Under the pieces are notes generated by a model. That model had not been told where the DNA came from and searched no databases. It worked only from the letters and a program-made list of their open reading frames with translations. 64,000 nt of DNA from a virus, in IMG/VR virus record IMGVR_UViG_3300025174_000013, positions 1 to 64,000 of that record; one strand, 5' to 3'. The translations under genes were made by a program, and so were the position numbers. Positions 61,882 to 64,000 of this stretch are shown piece by piece. How positions within the stretch are numbered: the stretch's first letter is position 1; each line of letters opens with the position of its first letter.

Positions 61882-61915
61882 AGAGTAGGTAATACTCTAA
61901 TTTTTTCTTTTTTTT
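61882..61915 (+). terminator. Hairpin terminator after holin-like gene
   Basis: AGAGTA (61882-61887), loop GGTAA, TACTCT (61893-61898), then TTTTTTCTTTTTTTT. Confidence 0.75.
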
Positions 61916-61956
61916 ATTATCATTATGTTTATAAAGGAGTAAATATAATTTATTTT

Positions 61957-62022
61957 TGGTGATAAGGTAGGATATTCGCTGATAGGGCGTAAGTACCATC
62001 CGTCTATTCTACTATATCACCA
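61957..62022 (+). ncRNA. Candidate small hairpin RNA (66 nt)
   Basis: TGGTGATA (61957-61964) pairs with TATCACCA (62015-62022); two unpaired bases each side, then GTAGGATA (61967-61974) pairs with TATTCTAC (62005-62012, one G-U). The apical part has a further stem (GATAGG/CCATC, 61981-61986/61996-62000). A TATA box (TTTATAAAG at 61928) lies 29-30 nt before the 5' end of the stem, so transcription is predicted to begin at the base of the hairpin. No ORF. Not a tRNA: there is no T-loop or anticodon stem. Confidence 0.55.
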
Positions 62023-62058
62023 TATAAGTTAATATTATTGATTAGGCTAAACTAAGCA

Positions 62059-62181
62059 TTGGAAGATAGTGGCAAAAGAACAGATTATGATTTACCATGT
62101 AGGCTATGTAGAAAAGAAAAGGCATCAGCTCTTGGAGTAATTTGTGTTGATTGTTTAAAGAGATATGGTTTTATAAAGTGA
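62059..62181 (+). CDS. Small zinc-ribbon protein (40 aa)
   Basis: From a TTG at 62059: CRLCRKEKASALGVICVDC is a clear two-pair zinc ribbon. No in-frame ATG, so the start is uncertain. A TATA-like AGTTAATATT lies about 30 nt upstream. Plausible from the motif. Confidence 0.45.
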   Translation: MEDSGKRTDYDLPCRLCRKEKASALGVICVDCLKRYGFIK

Positions 62182-62188
62182 CAATACG

Positions 62189-62197
62189 GTTATATAG
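62189..62197 (+). promoter_or_regulatory. TATA box for phosphatase gene
   Basis: TTATATAGA begins about 29 nt before the ATG at 62218. Confidence 0.5.
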
Positions 62198-62217
62198 AGA
62201 TTAATGGCAGATAAGGT

Positions 62218-62676
62218 ATGCCAGCTAATCAGATAATTCATGATATATGGATAGGTGATTTAGAGGACGCTCTAGTATGGGATGGTAACTTATTATGTGT
62301 TTTAGAAACTAGACCTGAAAGACTACCAGTAGATGCATTACATATTCCTATTCTGGCATTAAGATTTGAAAAAACATTCATGAAAGATAAAGATGGAAAT
62401 GATACCAATTACCAAATATCTGGATTTGTTGATAGAGCATTACCAGTACAATTAGACGCAGTTGCACATGTTATTCAAAACCATATAGACGCAAAAGAAA
62501 GGCTAATGGTTCATTGTGGGGCTGGGATGGAACGAAGTCCGTTAGCATTAACATGGTACTTACACACTAGAATGGGTCTTACATTAGAAGATGCATTTGC
62601 GTTAGTAAAGACAAAAAGACCACAAGCACAGAACAGATTAGAATGGTTAAATATCAGCAATCCATTAAACAAGTAA
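62218..62676 (+). CDS. Dual-specificity/tyrosine phosphatase (152 aa)
   Basis: MVHCGAGMERSPLALTWYL (about residues 96-114) is the HCx5R active-site loop (Cys nucleophile, Arg phosphate clamp) of cysteine-based phosphatases; the following helix and RPQAQNRLEWL complete the small DSP fold. Substrate may be a phosphoprotein or an RNA 5' end. Length is typical of compact archaeal and viral DSPs. The next gene begins in its stop codon (TAATGG). Confidence 0.75.
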   Translation: MPANQIIHDIWIGDLEDALVWDGNLLCVLETRPERLPVDALHIPILALRFEKTFMKDKDGNDTNYQISGFVDRALPVQLDAVAHVIQNHIDAKERLMVHCGAGMERSPLALTWYLHTRMGLTLEDAFALVKTKRPQAQNRLEWLNISNPLNK

Positions 62677-62951
62677 TGGGTAGTGAAGACTGGCGGGATT
62701 GGGAAATAGATGAATGGAACATTAGACCAAGATTCAAAGGAGAAGATTTAACTAAAAAACGACAACTAAAGAAAGCCGAAGAACTAACAAGGGACGATGT
62801 ATTAGGAGCAAGACATCATATAAAAGAAGTCTATTGTAAAGTTTGTGAAAAAGAATGGAATCGTGGAGCAATAAATGTTTGTAATGAATGTATCGAATAT
62901 TATTGCGATGAACACATAACTAGACATCCAAATTGTACTAATGGTCGATAA
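62676..62951 (+). CDS. Zinc-binding protein (91 aa)
   Basis: CKVCEKEW, CNECIEYYCDEH and a final H..HPNC form two overlapping zinc sites (RING/B-box-like style). The N-terminal half is basic and helical. The ATG at 62676 is used because it overlaps the previous stop; an in-frame ATG at 62643 lies in the phosphatase gene. Confidence 0.55.
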   Translation: MGSEDWRDWEIDEWNIRPRFKGEDLTKKRQLKKAEELTRDDVLGARHHIKEVYCKVCEKEWNRGAINVCNECIEYYCDEHITRHPNCTNGR

Positions 62952-62954
62952 AAA

Positions 62955-63065
62955 TTGAAATGTTGTAATAGATTTTGCAATGAAAAAGCAACCAATAGGG
63001 TTGGTTTAGGTGGTTTGTTTCATTATGTATGTTTTGATCATGCCATGGATTCTACATTTGACTAA
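62955..63065 (+). CDS. Small Cys/His protein (36 aa)
   Basis: From a TTG at 62955: CCNRFCNEKATNRVGLGGLF then HYVCFDHAMD, giving several potential zinc ligands. Only the motif and position support it; the start is uncertain. Confidence 0.35.
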   Translation: MKCCNRFCNEKATNRVGLGGLFHYVCFDHAMDSTFD

Positions 63066-63067
63066 TT

Positions 63068-63077
63068 AGTTAAATAC
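63068..63077 (+). promoter_or_regulatory. TATA-like box for gene at 63098
   Basis: AGTTAAATAC begins 30 nt before the ATG at 63098. Confidence 0.4.
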
Positions 63078-63097
63078 TACTTCATTATAACTACTTT

Positions 63098-63322
63098 ATG
63101 GCAACTGTATTTATAATTGATGGAAAACCACAAATGAAACAGCGATTACCATATATTCCACGAGAAGGTGAAGTAGTAGAAATTGTTTCACCCAATGAAA
63201 TTGGTGTTTATGTGGTTGATTTGATTCAACATAGAATTGATCTGAAAAGTACTATAGGCGTTGTAGATACGATGGTTCACATTACTAAAACTGAAAAAAA
63301 GAAAACAAAAAAGAGTGATTAA
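63098..63322 (+). CDS. Hypothetical small beta-rich protein (74 aa)
   Basis: A strand-rich protein with a lysine-rich end (KTEKKKTKKSD). Leaderless start. The next ATG follows its stop directly. Family not recognised. Confidence 0.55.
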   Translation: MATVFIIDGKPQMKQRLPYIPREGEVVEIVSPNEIGVYVVDLIQHRIDLKSTIGVVDTMVHITKTEKKKTKKSD

Positions 63323-63679
63323 ATGGTTGGTTCCATTATTGGAAACATAAAAAACTCTGTTTGTGGTTGGGATGGCAAAATTTTAGGTAAGGGTTCATCT
63401 AAACAAGGACATTCTCACAAAGAACTTATGAAGTGTTTATACAAAAGTAATATGGAACTAAGTAAATCTATGCAAATATCTAGAAAGTTAGAAGAAGAGG
63501 TAAAAGCACTTCAAGAACAACTTGCCCATTATATTATCAAAGAACAAAAGGAAAAAGAAAATACAGGATTAATGGATGTAAAAGAAGTAATAAATGTAGA
63601 TGATAGTAAAACTGAGGCAAAAGACCTTTTAGAAGCAGAATCAATAATAGATGAATCACTTGGAAACAATACCGCATAA
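63323..63679 (+). CDS. Hypothetical coiled-coil protein (118 aa)
   Basis: A basic N-terminus (KQGHSHKELMKCL) and a coiled coil (SRKLEEEVKALQEQLAHYII) with an acidic tail. Overlaps the next gene by 29 nt. Family not recognised. Confidence 0.55.
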   Translation: MVGSIIGNIKNSVCGWDGKILGKGSSKQGHSHKELMKCLYKSNMELSKSMQISRKLEEEVKALQEQLAHYIIKEQKEKENTGLMDVKEVINVDDSKTEAKDLLEAESIIDESLGNNTA

Positions 63680-63899
63680 GTATTTGATATCGAAAGGAAT
63701 ATCTTTTCCTATTTTAGAGGAAGGAGATCCAGTACCAGTAATACAATTAGAATGTTATGAATACATAATAAAAGAAGGTGAAGATGGATGGTACTCAGCA
63801 GAATGTGAAGAATTACATGCCATAACTCAAGGAAAAACATGGGACGAAATAAAGAATAATATACTAGAAGTTCATTCCTTAATGTTAGAGGCACAATGA
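63651..63899 (+). CDS. HicB-like protein (82 aa)
   Basis: CYEYIIKEGEDGWYSAECEE followed by LHAITQGKTWDEIKNNILEV is the pattern of the HicB partial RNase H-fold antitoxin family. No HicA toxin is visible next to it in the window, and no DNA-binding tail is present. Solo HicB proteins may act as regulators. Start at 63651 from the longest open frame. Confidence 0.65.
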   Translation: MNHLETIPHKYLISKGISFPILEEGDPVPVIQLECYEYIIKEGEDGWYSAECEELHAITQGKTWDEIKNNILEVHSLMLEAQ

Positions 63900-64000
63900 T
63901 ATTAAACCACGAAAAAAATACAGATCCCACTCTTTATGAAGCAAGAGTAGGTTGTATGAATTGTGATGCAGTTAAAGTAATGGGAATAAAAAAAGGTAAG
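63896..64000 (+). CDS. Zinc-binding protein, cut by window end (35+ aa)
   Basis: Begins in the ATGA overlap with the HicB-like gene; EARVGCMNCDAVKVMG contains one CxxC pair. The remainder lies beyond the window. Confidence 0.5.
   Translation, partial: MILNHEKNTDPTLYEARVGCMNCDAVKVMGIKKGK

Noticed and set aside
61957-62022. tRNA-like reading of the hairpin ending in CACCA
   Set aside because: No anticodon stem, D-loop or T-loop; the fold is one long hairpin with internal loops.
1-64000. Integrase, transposase or attachment sites
   Set aside because: No tyrosine or serine recombinase motif, no insertion sequence and no tRNA gene were seen, so I cannot support a provirus claim.

Overview
The window is a 64 kb piece of an AT-rich, tightly packed genome of a head-tailed double-stranded DNA virus (or provirus) of an archaeon. 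The viral identity rests on a contiguous head-tail module: portal, HK97-type prohead protease, HK97-like major capsid protein, connector, gp10-like tail completion protein, tail tube candidate, coiled-coil tape-measure candidate, tail hub and fibres. The archaeal identity rests on a RadA recombinase, an MCM helicase, an Hjc-like Holliday junction resolvase, and archaeal TATA boxes placed about 30 nt before ATG codons (leaderless transcription). A Nitrososphaerota (thaumarchaeal) host is my best guess from the secreted matrixin-like protease and the general style of the genes, but this is inference. Terminase and a family-B DNA polymerase are not in the window, so the genome extends beyond it. 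All genes but one read on the + strand.

Layout. 0.08-10.8 kb: two giant fibre/adhesin genes built from a 12- or 14-residue beta repeat and jelly-roll-like domains. 10.9-19.8 kb: head module, in which the portal protein carries a C-terminal RelA/SpoT-type nucleotide synthetase domain and the prohead protease carries a long N-terminal extension. 19.9-21.4 kb: a divergent pair, one zinc protein on the - strand and one DUF932-like protein on the + strand. 21.5-33.1 kb: connector, tail completion, tail tube, tape measure, tail hub and tail fibre. 33.1-46.0 kb: replication, recombination and metabolism (RadA, NAMPT, metallophosphoesterase, MCM, P-loop ATPase, Cas4-like nuclease, PIN-like protein, two methyltransferases) mixed with many small zinc-ribbon proteins. 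46.0-54.6 kb: three large mosaic genes made of zinc fingers and a recurring helical module joined by a recurring E-[SA]-[YK]-A-x-E linker. 54.6-57.3 kb: Hjc-like resolvase, secreted matrixin-like protease and a DNA methyltransferase. 57.3-64.0 kb: short, individually promoted genes (prim-pol, SprT-like metallopeptidase, two tiny membrane proteins, tyrosine/dual-specificity phosphatase, HicB-like protein) interspersed with structured intergenic segments that look like small RNAs.

How the genes may work together. Prim-pol, MCM, RadA, Hjc-like and Cas4-like proteins make an archaeal-style replication/recombination set. NAMPT could restore host NAD+. The methyltransferases could modify viral DNA against restriction. 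The secreted metalloprotease and two small membrane proteins are candidates for entry or exit through the S-layer and membrane. The portal-RelA/SpoT fusion suggests an alarmone-making (or related nucleotide pyrophosphorylating) effector carried in, or released from, the virion.

The most noteworthy signals are: (1) the portal-RelA/SpoT fusion; (2) an inverted repeat TATATAC-N6-GTATATA overlapping the TATA box of four promoters, which looks like an operator of a small regulon; (3) intergenic hairpin RNAs whose 5' ends fall where the promoter spacing predicts transcription to start; (4) the modular zinc-finger/linker gene cluster; and (5) the giant beta-repeat fibre with cysteine-bracketed inserted domains.
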